The notes under the pieces: generated by a model
The model's input: the letters and a program-made list of their open reading frames with translations, nothing else
Told to the model about the DNA's origin: nothing
The model's database searches: none
Shown: piece by piece, positions 28,691 to 36,791 of the stretch
Position numbering within the stretch: position 1 is the stretch's first letter
Layout of the letters: every line of letters starts with the position of its first letter
Made by a program: the position numbers and the translations under genes
Origin: Jeotgalicoccus coquinae
GTDB taxonomy: Bacteria; Bacillota; Bacilli; Staphylococcales; Salinicoccaceae
DNA length: 64,000 nucleotides
Assembly (NCBI RefSeq): GCF_014207425.1
Contig: NZ_JACHFF010000004.1
Coordinates: 62,001-126,000 of the forward strand
Direction: 5' to 3'

Positions 28691-28722
28691 AATACTCCTA
28701 ACACGTATGTATTAGAAGTATT
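28691..28722 (-). terminator. hairpin after nagB that contains the next gene's Shine-Dalgarno
   Basis: In the minus-strand RNA, 14 bases pair with 14 across a four-base loop, including two G-U pairs, then a U-rich stretch follows. It lies 16 bases after the nagB stop and holds the AGGAG of the 59-codon gene. It may end nagB transcripts and also hide that ribosome site. Confidence 0.6.
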
Positions 28723-28738
28723 ATCTCATAATTTAAAT

Positions 28739-29458
28739 TTATTCACCAATCGCAGCATTATCTGCAATGATAGTTACGTCTTTATGATTATTTAACACAG
28801 AAGCCGGGTTATCTACCGTTACTTCACCGCTTAACAGTGCTTCAAGTGCTTCTTTTTTATTTTCACCGTAAATAAGAATAACAATCTTGTCAGCCTTCAT
28901 AATAGACTTTAAGCCCATAGTGAATGCTTTTGAAGGCACTTCACCAAGTTCATCGAAGAAACGTGAGTTATCTTCAATCGTTTCCGGTGTTAAATCTACG
29001 ATATGTGTTACTGAATCAAAAGACGTCCCGGGTTCATTAAATGCAATATGACCATTGCGCCCTATACCCAGTAACTGCACATCAATACCAGCTTCATCAA
29101 TCGCCTCTTCGTAAGCTTTCACTTCAGTGTCGGCGAATTCAGCTTTACCATTTAATAAATGGATGTTCTCCTGTGGAATCGATACGTGATTAAAGAATTT
29201 TTCATACATATAATATGAATAGCTCTGTTCGTGATTTTTATCGAGCCCGACATACTCATCCAGATTAAATGTAGTGATATTATTTTGATCAATGTCGCTG
29301 CTGTTTAATTTTTTAATAAGTTCCTGATAAGTCCCCTCGGGCGTTGAACCCGTTGCCAGACCGATGACAGGTTTTTCATTTTCTTTAATTACATCAAATA
29401 AAATATCCGATGCTTTTTTGCTCATTTCTTCGTAATTGCTAACTTTTACTAACTCCAT
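28739..29458 (-). CDS. nagB: glucosamine-6-phosphate deaminase
   Basis: This 239-residue protein has the family landmarks IGLATGSTPEGTYQEL, FNLDEYVGLD, LLGIGRNGHIAFNEPG (catalytic Asp/His/Glu region) and SHxxDxxP-like VTHIVDLTPETIEDNSRFF. It converts glucosamine-6-phosphate to fructose-6-phosphate and ammonia. It starts nine bases after the pcp stop with AGGAGG, so the two are one transcription unit; nagA is not adjacent. Confidence 0.97.
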   Translation of the reverse strand: MELVKVSNYEEMSKKASDILFDVIKENEKPVIGLATGSTPEGTYQELIKKLNSSDIDQNNITTFNLDEYVGLDKNHEQSYSYYMYEKFFNHVSIPQENIHLLNGKAEFADTEVKAYEEAIDEAGIDVQLLGIGRNGHIAFNEPGTSFDSVTHIVDLTPETIEDNSRFFDELGEVPSKAFTMGLKSIMKADKIVILIYGENKKEALEALLSGEVTVDNPASVLNNHKDVTIIADNAAIGE

Positions 29459-29467
29459 AATGTCCTC

Positions 29468-30073
29468 CTAATTTGACTGCAGGTTTTCAATGATAATATG
29501 AACTGCCCGCGTGATATCTTCCTGAGGCCAGCTTGGCACACGCTGTGCAATACCGATTTCGTGACTCGGCGGCACATGGACAAAACCTGCCGGAATATCC
29601 AGTTCTTTCTGCTGTAAATAATACAATTCGCTGTACATTAAATTGTTGCATAAATAAGTACCCGCTGAATTTGAAATATTTACAGGAATATTTTCTTCCA
29701 GTAATGCAGATTCAAGACGCTTTAACGGCAGTGTTGAAAATAAACCGTCAGCACCAGTCTTCTGAATTCTTTCGCCATTCGGCTTAAAACCGTTATTATC
29801 TTCACGCCCGTCGATTGTATTAATCGCGATACGCTCAAGATGAATACTGGAAATGCCGCCTGCGAGCCCCAAAGAAACAATCGCGTCAGGCTCAAACTCT
29901 TCAATATCCTGTTCAATTAATGCATTTATTTCTTTAAAAGCTACAGGGTAAACCTTGCCGATAATTTTATAATCTCCGATTACTTTGCCTTCTAAACTTT
30001 CCACGGCAGACTGAGTCGGATTTGTTTTAAATTTTAAAAACGGTTCGTAGCCAGTTAATAGTAACTTCTTCAT
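29468..30073 (-). CDS. pcp: pyroglutamyl-peptidase I (pyrrolidone-carboxylate peptidase)
   Basis: This 201-residue peptidase C15 has the catalytic elements LERIAINTIDGREDN (Glu), NSAGTYLCNNLMY (Cys) and GFVHVPPSHE (His). It removes N-terminal pyroglutamate from peptides. The released 5-oxoproline can be opened to glutamate by the Pxp complex whose genes lie at 46-51 kb. It precedes nagB in the same operon. A 24-base inverted repeat lies 18 bases upstream of its start. Confidence 0.95.
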   Translation of the reverse strand: MKKLLLTGYEPFLKFKTNPTQSAVESLEGKVIGDYKIIGKVYPVAFKEINALIEQDIEEFEPDAIVSLGLAGGISSIHLERIAINTIDGREDNNGFKPNGERIQKTGADGLFSTLPLKRLESALLEENIPVNISNSAGTYLCNNLMYSELYYLQQKELDIPAGFVHVPPSHEIGIAQRVPSWPQEDITRAVHIIIENLQSN

Positions 30074-30091
30074 AAATTATCATCCTTTTTC

Positions 30092-30115
30092 TATTACTTC
30101 GAGAATAAAGTAATA
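30092..30115. promoter_or_regulatory. perfect inverted repeat upstream of pcp-nagB (possible operator)
   Basis: TATTACTT and AAGTAATA are exact inverted arms separated by eight bases, between the pcp ribosome site and the likely promoter. The size and position suit a dimeric repressor. It does not look like the NagR or CodY consensus. Confidence 0.5.
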
Positions 30116-30221
30116 AGTAAATAAATAGTAGCATAAAACAGCTAAAATGTGTGAAATTTCTATGTGCTGAAGGCCGTTTTTGTATTTTTTTGTAAAAAAA
30201 GTCCAGGGGAAGCGTAATGAT

Positions 30222-30326
30222 TTAGTTTGGTTCACAACGGCAATGCCCTGTTGTTATTCCAGCTGCAGCAATTGTTATGATTATAGACAGCATAAAAAAG
30301 ATGCATGCTCTTTTTAATGTTTTCAT
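30222..30326 (-). CDS. 34-codon peptide ORF coupled to the DUF418 gene
   Basis: The ORF encodes MKTLKRACIFFMLSIIITIA, then AAGITTGHCRCEPN. It has a basic N terminus, a hydrophobic core of about 18 residues and a short Cys-rich tail (HCRCEPN). Its ATG overlaps the stop of the DUF418 gene as ATGA, with AAGGGG about 13 bases upstream inside that gene, which is the usual sign of translational coupling. It resembles a secretion leader with a tiny processed tail, or a single-pass regulatory microprotein. Function is unknown and it may not be a gene. Confidence 0.5.
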   Translation of the reverse strand: MKTLKRACIFFMLSIIITIAAAGITTGHCRCEPN

Positions 30327-31534
30327 AAGTTCGAGTACCCCTTTAAATCTTTCATATCCCTGCTCCACTTCTTCTTGCGGAAATTCATATATGTCACTGT
30401 TCTCAATATATATTCAAGCGGACCGTACGTGAAGTGTTTTAAATACCACACAGCCATTATCATCTGCAGTACATAACACACGATAAAGATAAGTACACTC
30501 CACATAAATATATCCGTGCCAAACATGCCAATACCATAGCCGTAAAATACAGTTGTGCCTATTATACTTTGCATAATATATATCGTGAGTGAAAGTTTCC
30601 CCATGCTTTTCAGTCCGGTCATAACTTTGCTGTTTTCATAATGATTGTACAAGTATTTGATTAAACTCATTAATCCGAATGACAGCACAAAAGCAAACAT
30701 AAAATTCAGTGAATATGCAATTTCTTCATTAATGCTCCAGTAGATTGATGATTTTAAAATAATACTTACCGGTATTAAATATATAAAAATTTTTGAACTC
30801 CAAAAAGCATCTGCATCTTTACTGAACCATCCTGACTTTGATAAATACACACCTACTGCATAGAGTATTGCCGGCATTATTATTCCTAATAATAAAATCA
30901 GTATGTTATCTTCTGTCATTAATTCATTTAAAAAAGGATCGTCAAGATTCTGTCTTGCATTTAAAATTTCTGAATAACTGCCGCTGCTGTACACTTCATT
31001 CAGCGTTGACATATATTCTCTTTCTGCTTCGGCGCTTACCGCAGATTCAATATCTTCAACCGGGATAAAAAAGGATAATGCAGTAATACCAACAAGGCCA
31101 GCTGCCAGCAGTATTGTTATGATTTTAAAGAACCATTTCGGTAATCCTATGAACGGAATAAAAATAATCATAGCGATACCGTATGCAAGAAGAATATCTC
31201 CTTCCCATATAAAGTAACTGTGAAGCAGACCAAGTGTAATGATTCCCGCTGCACGGCACAGCAGTTTAAATCTTTTCCATTTCATTTCTTTATTTTTCAT
31301 GGACTGAAAAAGTTTATCCATTGAAAAGCCAAATAACAGTGCAAATATCGGCAGGAAACTTCCTTCAAATATTACTTTAACCGTTTTAAAAACAAATTCA
31401 TTTAATCCATTTAAATTATAAAATTCCATATGATCTTTACCCGATAAACCAAATTGAAAAATCAGCAGATTCGCCATAAAAATCCCCAGCAGACTGAATC
31501 CTCTGACAGCATCGGCATTTTCTATTCTCTTCAT
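30323..31534 (-). CDS. DUF418 family membrane protein
   Basis: This protein of about 403 residues has around ten membrane helices. The N-terminal half is acyltransferase-3/HGSNAT-like (RGFSLLGIFMANLLIFQF), and the C-terminal DUF418 domain contains MGKLSLTIYIMQSIIGTTVFYG and PLEYILRTVTY. Such proteins are thought to move or acetylate a substrate across the membrane; none is proven here. Two adjacent ATGs exist; the second (31534) is better spaced from GAGGTG. It is divergent from the two-component genes and shares with them an 11-bp repeat array. Confidence 0.88.
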   Translation of the reverse strand: MKRIENADAVRGFSLLGIFMANLLIFQFGLSGKDHMEFYNLNGLNEFVFKTVKVIFEGSFLPIFALLFGFSMDKLFQSMKNKEMKWKRFKLLCRAAGIITLGLLHSYFIWEGDILLAYGIAMIIFIPFIGLPKWFFKIITILLAAGLVGITALSFFIPVEDIESAVSAEAEREYMSTLNEVYSSGSYSEILNARQNLDDPFLNELMTEDNILILLLGIIMPAILYAVGVYLSKSGWFSKDADAFWSSKIFIYLIPVSIILKSSIYWSINEEIAYSLNFMFAFVLSFGLMSLIKYLYNHYENSKVMTGLKSMGKLSLTIYIMQSIIGTTVFYGYGIGMFGTDIFMWSVLIFIVCYVLQMIMAVWYLKHFTYGPLEYILRTVTYMNFRKKKWSRDMKDLKGYSNL

Positions 31535-31553
31535 CATTTTTCACCTCATACTT

Positions 31554-31559
31554 ATTATA
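31554..31559 (-). promoter_or_regulatory. -10 element of the DUF418-peptide operon
   Basis: TATAAT on the minus strand, with TG-less upstream bases and no consensus -35. The position where -35 should be is covered by the 11-bp repeats, which suggests that the promoter needs an activator. Confidence 0.55.
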
Positions 31560-31568
31560 TGTACAATG

Positions 31569-31612
31569 CCTTAAGCCGTCTTTAAGTGTTCCTTAAATTC
31601 ACCTTAAATATG
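31569..31612. promoter_or_regulatory. four exact 11-bp direct repeats between divergent DUF418 and two-component genes
   Basis: Four contiguous 11-mers, CCTTAAGCCGT, CTTTAAGTGTT, CCTTAAATTCA and CCTTAAATATG, place TTAA at 31571, 31582, 31593 and 31604. The consensus is C-Y-T-T-A-A-R-N4. OmpR/PhoB-family regulators bind such head-to-tail repeats once per helical turn. The array replaces the -35 of both promoters (TACTAT at 31619-31624 on the plus strand, TATAAT at 31554-31559 on the minus strand). It is the likely operator of the adjacent response regulator. Confidence 0.8.
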
Positions 31613-31670
31613 CTGCTGTACTATAGTCATTTATTAATTCTTTCCATACAATGAGATTGAGGTGTTAACT

Positions 31671-32342
31671 ATGTCCGAAAAAATATTAGTCGTTGAAGAC
31701 GATAAAGATATTCAGGAACTGATTGTCCTGAGTCTAAGCACACAAAATATCGGCTGTATTCATACTGCCGATAATATAGATGAAGCAAAAGAATTGCTGC
31801 TCAGCCATGATTTCCAGGTTGTGCTGCTCGATTTAAACTTAAAATCCGAAAATGGCTATCAGCTTTTAAAATATATTAATTCATCGTTCACAAAAGTTCT
31901 GATTGTTACTGCCAAAGACAGTGAGATTGATGTTTATAAAGGCTTTGAACAAGGTGCAATTGATTATATTAAAAAGCCTTTTGACCCGATTGAACTCGCT
32001 TATCGCGTGAAAGTTCATATCAAACCATCAAAGATCTTAAAGTTCGGTCATCTGACAATCGACAGAGCTGCCGCGGATGTTTATAAAAATGAACAGCTGA
32101 TTAATTTAACTGCGAGAGAGTATGATTTACTGCTTTGTTTCTCTTCCAATAATAATCAGATTTTATCCAAGGAACAGCTGTATGTCACTGTCTGGGGTTA
32201 TGATACCGCAGCAGATGACAATACTTTGATGGTCCATATCAGAACGTTAAGAAAGAAAATAGAACTTGATCCTGATAAACCGGAACTCATTAAAACAGTC
32301 CGCGGGCATGGTTATATTTTCAAAGGTATTGGTTATGAATAG
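31671..32342 (+). CDS. OmpR-family response regulator
   Basis: This 223-residue protein has a receiver domain with acidic pair EDD near residue 9, phospho-acceptor in VVLLDLNLKSENG, and IVTAKDSEID, IKKPFDP (Lys). It is followed by a winged-helix DNA-binding domain (AREYDLLLCFSSNNNQILSK and RTLRKKIE). The ATG at 31671 follows GAGGTG. The kinase gene overlaps its end by eight bases. It is divergent from the DUF418 gene and probably binds the 11-bp array between them. Confidence 0.95.
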   Translation: MSEKILVVEDDKDIQELIVLSLSTQNIGCIHTADNIDEAKELLLSHDFQVVLLDLNLKSENGYQLLKYINSSFTKVLIVTAKDSEIDVYKGFEQGAIDYIKKPFDPIELAYRVKVHIKPSKILKFGHLTIDRAAADVYKNEQLINLTAREYDLLLCFSSNNNQILSKEQLYVTVWGYDTAADDNTLMVHIRTLRKKIELDPDKPELIKTVRGHGYIFKGIGYE

Positions 32343-33801
32343 ACGGTTTACTTTAATATTCATAAAATATATTTCTGTATTTCTCGCACTCAGCTTTTTA
32401 GTTGTCATAACGGGTCTCGGTTTATTTGCATACTATATTCTAAACGTATTTTCACCATCAGCCGATACGATGAACGTCGATGACTTACTTTACGCTGTTG
32501 AAGAAAATAACGGCAGCTACACTTTCAGCGATCAGTTTAAAAAAGAGCTTAAAGACAATGGATATGCAGCGTTTATTACAGATGATAATGCTGATCCGAT
32601 CTATCCGAAAATAAATCATAATATTAAAAATGATATTATTGAAAATATTCCCGGAGTTATTGCATTGCCATATAAGGAACACGAGCACTTTATTATGATA
32701 AAAGAAAATCATAATAACGAGCTTCCTGAAATTAATAACCCTGATGAAATAAATACCGCACAGCTGATAGACAGTTTATATACTCATAACCACAACAGTT
32801 ATGAATACTATATTGAAGATGGAAATCTGAAATTCATTGAAAGTATGACCCGGCAGGACTATACGTATGCAGATGAGTTTACTGACAGCGACATTACGTT
32901 TCTGAAATTAATAGGAATCTTATTTGTTGTGATTCCACTTATGCTCATCATACTGACAATCTTTATGGCTGTAATGCTTACAAGAAAACTCAGCCGTCCG
33001 TTATTTTTCTATGCCGACTGGCTGACACAGCTTTCGGAAGGTCTTTTATACAAACCGAGTTCTGCTCACAATCGCATCAAGTCCCGGAAAATGTACAAAG
33101 AACTCGATGATGCGGTGGAAGTATTGAACACCCAGCTGCTGACTGACAAGCTGTACCGTAATCAGATTGATTACTACCGTGACAAGTGGCTGAGCCAGCT
33201 CTCCCACGATTTAAAATCACCGCTTACATCAATATACGGATACGCTAAAGTTATGCCGTATTTCCCTGATGAACAGAAAAAGTATATATTGCTTATTTCC
33301 GACAAAGCAAAATATATGGAGAATTTAATCGATAGTATAAACAGTAAATTTAAGATGGAAACTTCCCGGATGGAAATTGATAAAGATATGTTTTCTCTGA
33401 CAGATGCTCTTCAGGAAATACTTAATACAGTTGGATACGACAGAGTTAAGATTATTAATGAACTTGATGCTGAGCATTATTACGGCAATAAATTATATAT
33501 CGGGAGAATGTTTATTAACCTTATAGAAAACAGTCTCGACCATAATGAGTCTAATCCCGACATAAAGATACATCTGTCGGATGAAGAAAACAAAATATGC
33601 ATACATTATAAAGACAACGGTATCGGCATGGATAACAAGTCTGCAGAAAACTTTATGAAACACGGTGCGACTTCCAAAGATAATAAAGGAAGCCACGGCA
33701 TCGGTTTTTCCGTTATTAAAGATGCAGTGACATTTCATAATGGTTCATTTACTGTGATGCCTTCAGAAACAGGTGTGCATTTTAAAATCGATTTACATTA
33801 A
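32335..33801 (+). CDS. sensor histidine kinase
   Basis: This 488-residue protein has two membrane helices (about 9-33 and 194-222) around a 160-residue outside domain rich in Asn, His and acidic residues. A HAMP-like linker, a DHp helix with SQLSHDLKSPLTSIYGYA (His about 291) and an HATPase_c domain (N box NLIENSLDHN, G1 DNGIGM, G2 GSHGIGFSVI) follow. It should phosphorylate the upstream response regulator. The start is the ATG overlapping the regulator stop (GGTTATGAATAG). Confidence 0.95.
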   Translation: MNRRFTLIFIKYISVFLALSFLVVITGLGLFAYYILNVFSPSADTMNVDDLLYAVEENNGSYTFSDQFKKELKDNGYAAFITDDNADPIYPKINHNIKNDIIENIPGVIALPYKEHEHFIMIKENHNNELPEINNPDEINTAQLIDSLYTHNHNSYEYYIEDGNLKFIESMTRQDYTYADEFTDSDITFLKLIGILFVVIPLMLIILTIFMAVMLTRKLSRPLFFYADWLTQLSEGLLYKPSSAHNRIKSRKMYKELDDAVEVLNTQLLTDKLYRNQIDYYRDKWLSQLSHDLKSPLTSIYGYAKVMPYFPDEQKKYILLISDKAKYMENLIDSINSKFKMETSRMEIDKDMFSLTDALQEILNTVGYDRVKIINELDAEHYYGNKLYIGRMFINLIENSLDHNESNPDIKIHLSDEENKICIHYKDNGIGMDNKSAENFMKHGATSKDNKGSHGIGFSVIKDAVTFHNGSFTVMPSETGVHFKIDLH

Positions 33802-33836
33802 AAAATCCACCGGCTGATTTCAGCCGGTGGATTTTT
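33801..33836. terminator. bidirectional terminator
   Basis: A perfect 16-bp stem (AAAAATCCACCGGCTG and its complement) with loop ATTT starts at the last base of the kinase stop codon and serves both the kinase and the converging peptide-binding protein gene. Confidence 0.95.
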
Positions 33837-33842
33837 ATTATC

Positions 33843-35417
33843 TTACTCTAAATTCTTAAGGTAAGGGAAACTGCTCGGATACTGGAAGTAACCGTCTAAG
33901 TCAGAGTTGATTCCCGTTAATAATTTAGTGTGGAATACAGGGATTAGAGGCTGCTCATCAATAATGATCTGCTGTGCGTCTTCGTACATTTGAAGACGTG
34001 TTTCTTCATCCATCTCTACACGTGCGTTGTCGAGTAATTCATCGACTTCAGGATTTGAATATCTTGTTCTGTTTCCTGGTGCACCAATGTTGTCAGAGTG
34101 GAACATTGGATATAATCCGTAGTCCGCATCAAGTGTTACAGTTCCCCAGCCGCCCATGTACATTTCATGATCGCCGTTCGCTGTATATTCCTGATATGCG
34201 CCTGCTTCCATCAGTGAGATTTCAAGGTCTACACCGATTTCAGATAATACTTCCTGCATGTAAGTTGCAACATCCTGGTGTGTTCTTGAGTTCAGTACAA
34301 CTTCTGCTGTAAATCCATCAGGATGATCACTTGCAGCCATGTATTCTTTAGCCTGCTCAAGGTCATACTCAATAGGTTCAAGGTCTTCACTGTAGCCGTA
34401 TACTGTAGGGTTTAACGGTGTTTCTGCTTTTTCATGAATACCGACTAAAATGTTTTCGATGATCGCATTTTTATCGATTGCTGATGCGATTGCCAGACGT
34501 ACATTTTTATCGTTGAATGGTTCTTTTTCAGTGTTGAATCCCAAGTACGTCATGTTCGCACTTGGACGCTGCTGAACTTCACTGCTTTCGTTTGTATCTA
34601 CCTGTTCAACATCGTTAGGGTCCATTGGATAAATAATATCTGCTGTCCCTGATGTTAATTCTGCAATACGCGACTGGTCTTCCGGAACAGCTCTGAATAC
34701 GATTGATTCAGGTTTTGCCGGTTCGCCCCAGTATTCTTCGTTACGTACTAATGTAATCTGTTCACCTTCAGTAATATCTTCAAATTTAAAGAATCCTGTA
34801 CCGATTGGTGTACGGTTAACTTCAGTCAGCGGGTTTCCGCCTTCTTCCATTTGTGCATAATCTGCATCGATAACTTCTTTACTGATCATGTGTCCGCCCG
34901 GATGCGCCAGGTGAGCCGGCAGTGCTGCAAATGGTTCGTTTGTATGTATTTGAACCGTATAGTCGTCAATAATTTCAACGTCCGAGATTTCCGTAAACAG
35001 GAATGACAGCGGTGATGCCACTTCTTCGTCGCGTACGCGGTCAAGGTTTGCTTTTACCACTTCTGCATTGAAGTCGCTGCCATCGTGAAACTTAACACCT
35101 TCACGCAATTTAAATTCCCATACAGTTTCTGAAATCTGCTCGTAACTTTCAGCAAGACCGGGCTCTAATTCAAGATCCTGGTTAAGTTTTACAAGTGTTT
35201 CGTAAATATTTGTCATCACATAAAGTGAATAACCGTCGTTTGCTGCATGCGGATCAAGTGAATTCGGCAATGACATAATACTGAAGTCAATCGCTTCTCC
35301 GCCTGCTGATTCACCTTCCGGCGGGTCAGTGATTTCTTCCTCAACATTGCTGTCGTCTGTACAAGCTGCCAGCATCAGCATAAATACTGTCATAAACAGC
35401 ATTAATAATTTCTTCAT
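33843..35417 (-). CDS. peptide/dipeptide ABC transporter substrate-binding lipoprotein (SBP_bac_5)
   Basis: This protein of about 524 residues has a signal peptide and lipobox LAAC (Cys19) and the family-5 binding fold. Landmarks are LPNSLDPHAANDGYSLYV, VWEFKLREGVKFHDGSDF, and a long lobe with the ending QQIIIDEQPLIPVFH. It probably captures short peptides or glutathione-like compounds. No permease or ATPase genes lie next to it; it must share a transporter encoded elsewhere. The start MKKLLM follows GGAGG. Confidence 0.93.
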   Translation of the reverse strand: MKKLLMLFMTVFMLMLAACTDDSNVEEEITDPPEGESAGGEAIDFSIMSLPNSLDPHAANDGYSLYVMTNIYETLVKLNQDLELEPGLAESYEQISETVWEFKLREGVKFHDGSDFNAEVVKANLDRVRDEEVASPLSFLFTEISDVEIIDDYTVQIHTNEPFAALPAHLAHPGGHMISKEVIDADYAQMEEGGNPLTEVNRTPIGTGFFKFEDITEGEQITLVRNEEYWGEPAKPESIVFRAVPEDQSRIAELTSGTADIIYPMDPNDVEQVDTNESSEVQQRPSANMTYLGFNTEKEPFNDKNVRLAIASAIDKNAIIENILVGIHEKAETPLNPTVYGYSEDLEPIEYDLEQAKEYMAASDHPDGFTAEVVLNSRTHQDVATYMQEVLSEIGVDLEISLMEAGAYQEYTANGDHEMYMGGWGTVTLDADYGLYPMFHSDNIGAPGNRTRYSNPEVDELLDNARVEMDEETRLQMYEDAQQIIIDEQPLIPVFHTKLLTGINSDLDGYFQYPSSFPYLKNLE

Positions 35418-35498
35418 TATTATTCCTCCAATTTTCAAAATCCATATTAGTATACTATGAATTAATACTTTCCGCTATACCCATTTTTTGTAATTAAA

Positions 35499-35523
35499 AA
35501 ACAGGTGAAATAATCACCTGTTT
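35499..35523 (-). terminator. terminator of the purine operon
   Basis: The 10-bp stem AAACAGGTGA/TCACCTGTTT overlaps the purD stop codon and is followed by a T-rich stretch on the minus strand. Confidence 0.85.
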
Positions 35524-36772
35524 AAACGCCGCGCTCCCCAATATCATTACGATAAAATAACGCCTCATTATTAAATTTAATCTGTTCAGTATTTTTATAC
35601 GCTGTCTTCTTTGCTTCTTCAAGCGTACTGCCTCGCCCTGTAACAAGCATTACTCTGCCGCCTGTTGTCTCATAACGTTCATCTTCAATATGTTTCAGTC
35701 CGCTGTTAAATATTTCGTCTTCTAGCCTTTCAGGGATAATAACTGACGCACCTTTTTCATACGTTTTTGGATAGCCTTGTGATGCCAGAATTACACCAAG
35801 CATCGAATCTCTGCTGAACTTGAGTTCATACGGTTCTTGATTTTTAACCGCTTCAAGCACATCGATAAAATCCGACTCAAGTAATTCCAGCAGTATTTGA
35901 GCTTCCGGGTCACCAAACCGCGCATTAAACTCAATCGTTTTAACGCCTTCTTTAGTAATGATTGCTCCGAGATACATCACACCGAAGTAATCCAGTCCTT
36001 CTTTAACCATTGCTTCCGCAGTCGGTTTAACAATGTTATTGATTGCTTCATCAATAACATCTTCACCGATATGCCTAACAGGAGCATATGCACCCATGCC
36101 GCCGGTATTTGGCCCGGTATCACTGTCATATGCACGTTTATGATCCTGCGCCACAATATCGAACGGTAATATATAATCACCGTTAACGAGCACCATTAAG
36201 CTGAACTCCTCACCTTCAAGGAATTCTTCAATAACAACAGGTTTATTTTCACCTTCAACAAACATTTCTTTTAGAGCATCGAGTGCTTCAGTTTCAGTCA
36301 TCGCAACAGCAACACCTTTTCCTGCAGCAAGCCCGTCTTTCTTAATAACTATCGGCGCACCCTGCTGTTTGATGTACTCCGTTGCATCGATTAAATTTGT
36401 AAATGCCTGATATTCAGCAGTCGGAATACCGTATTTTATCATAATATTTTTCGCAAAAGCTTTTGATGATTCGAGCTGTGCTTCCAGCTTTCTCGGCCCG
36501 AACACTTTAATGTCTGCAGCTTCAAGTGCATCAGCCAGCCCCGCAGTCAGCGGTGCTTCAGGACCGATTACTGTCCATGTAATATTCTCTTTAATCGCGA
36601 GTGCCACGATACGTTCAATATCAGAATCATTAATATCGCTGTGCACCGCAGCATATTTTTCCATACTGCTGTTGCCCGGCACCGCATGAATCTGTTCTGT
36701 ATGCTCTGAACGGCTTAACGCTTTAACAAGAGCATGCTCCCGTCCGCCGCCGCCGATTACTAATACATTCAT
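35522..36772 (-). CDS. purD: phosphoribosylamine-glycine ligase (GAR synthetase)
   Basis: This 416-residue ATP-grasp enzyme starts MNVLVIGGGGREHALVKAL and carries GPEAPLTAGLADAL, the ATP-binding IKKDGLAAGKGVAVAM and the signature FNARFGDPEAQ. It makes GAR from phosphoribosylamine and glycine, the second step of purine synthesis. It is the last gene of the operon; the start at 36772 follows GGAGGAC. Length is normal. Confidence 0.98.
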   Translation of the reverse strand: MNVLVIGGGGREHALVKALSRSEHTEQIHAVPGNSSMEKYAAVHSDINDSDIERIVALAIKENITWTVIGPEAPLTAGLADALEAADIKVFGPRKLEAQLESSKAFAKNIMIKYGIPTAEYQAFTNLIDATEYIKQQGAPIVIKKDGLAAGKGVAVAMTETEALDALKEMFVEGENKPVVIEEFLEGEEFSLMVLVNGDYILPFDIVAQDHKRAYDSDTGPNTGGMGAYAPVRHIGEDVIDEAINNIVKPTAEAMVKEGLDYFGVMYLGAIITKEGVKTIEFNARFGDPEAQILLELLESDFIDVLEAVKNQEPYELKFSRDSMLGVILASQGYPKTYEKGASVIIPERLEDEIFNSGLKHIEDERYETTGGRVMLVTGRGSTLEEAKKTAYKNTEQIKFNNEALFYRNDIGERGV

Positions 36773-36791
36773 CGATTTTCGTCCTCCAGTA

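Noticed and set aside
35418-35438. Seven-residue N-terminal extension of the peptide-binding lipoprotein
   Set aside because: The MKKLLM start has a GGAGG site and places the lipobox at the normal distance; the earlier start does not.
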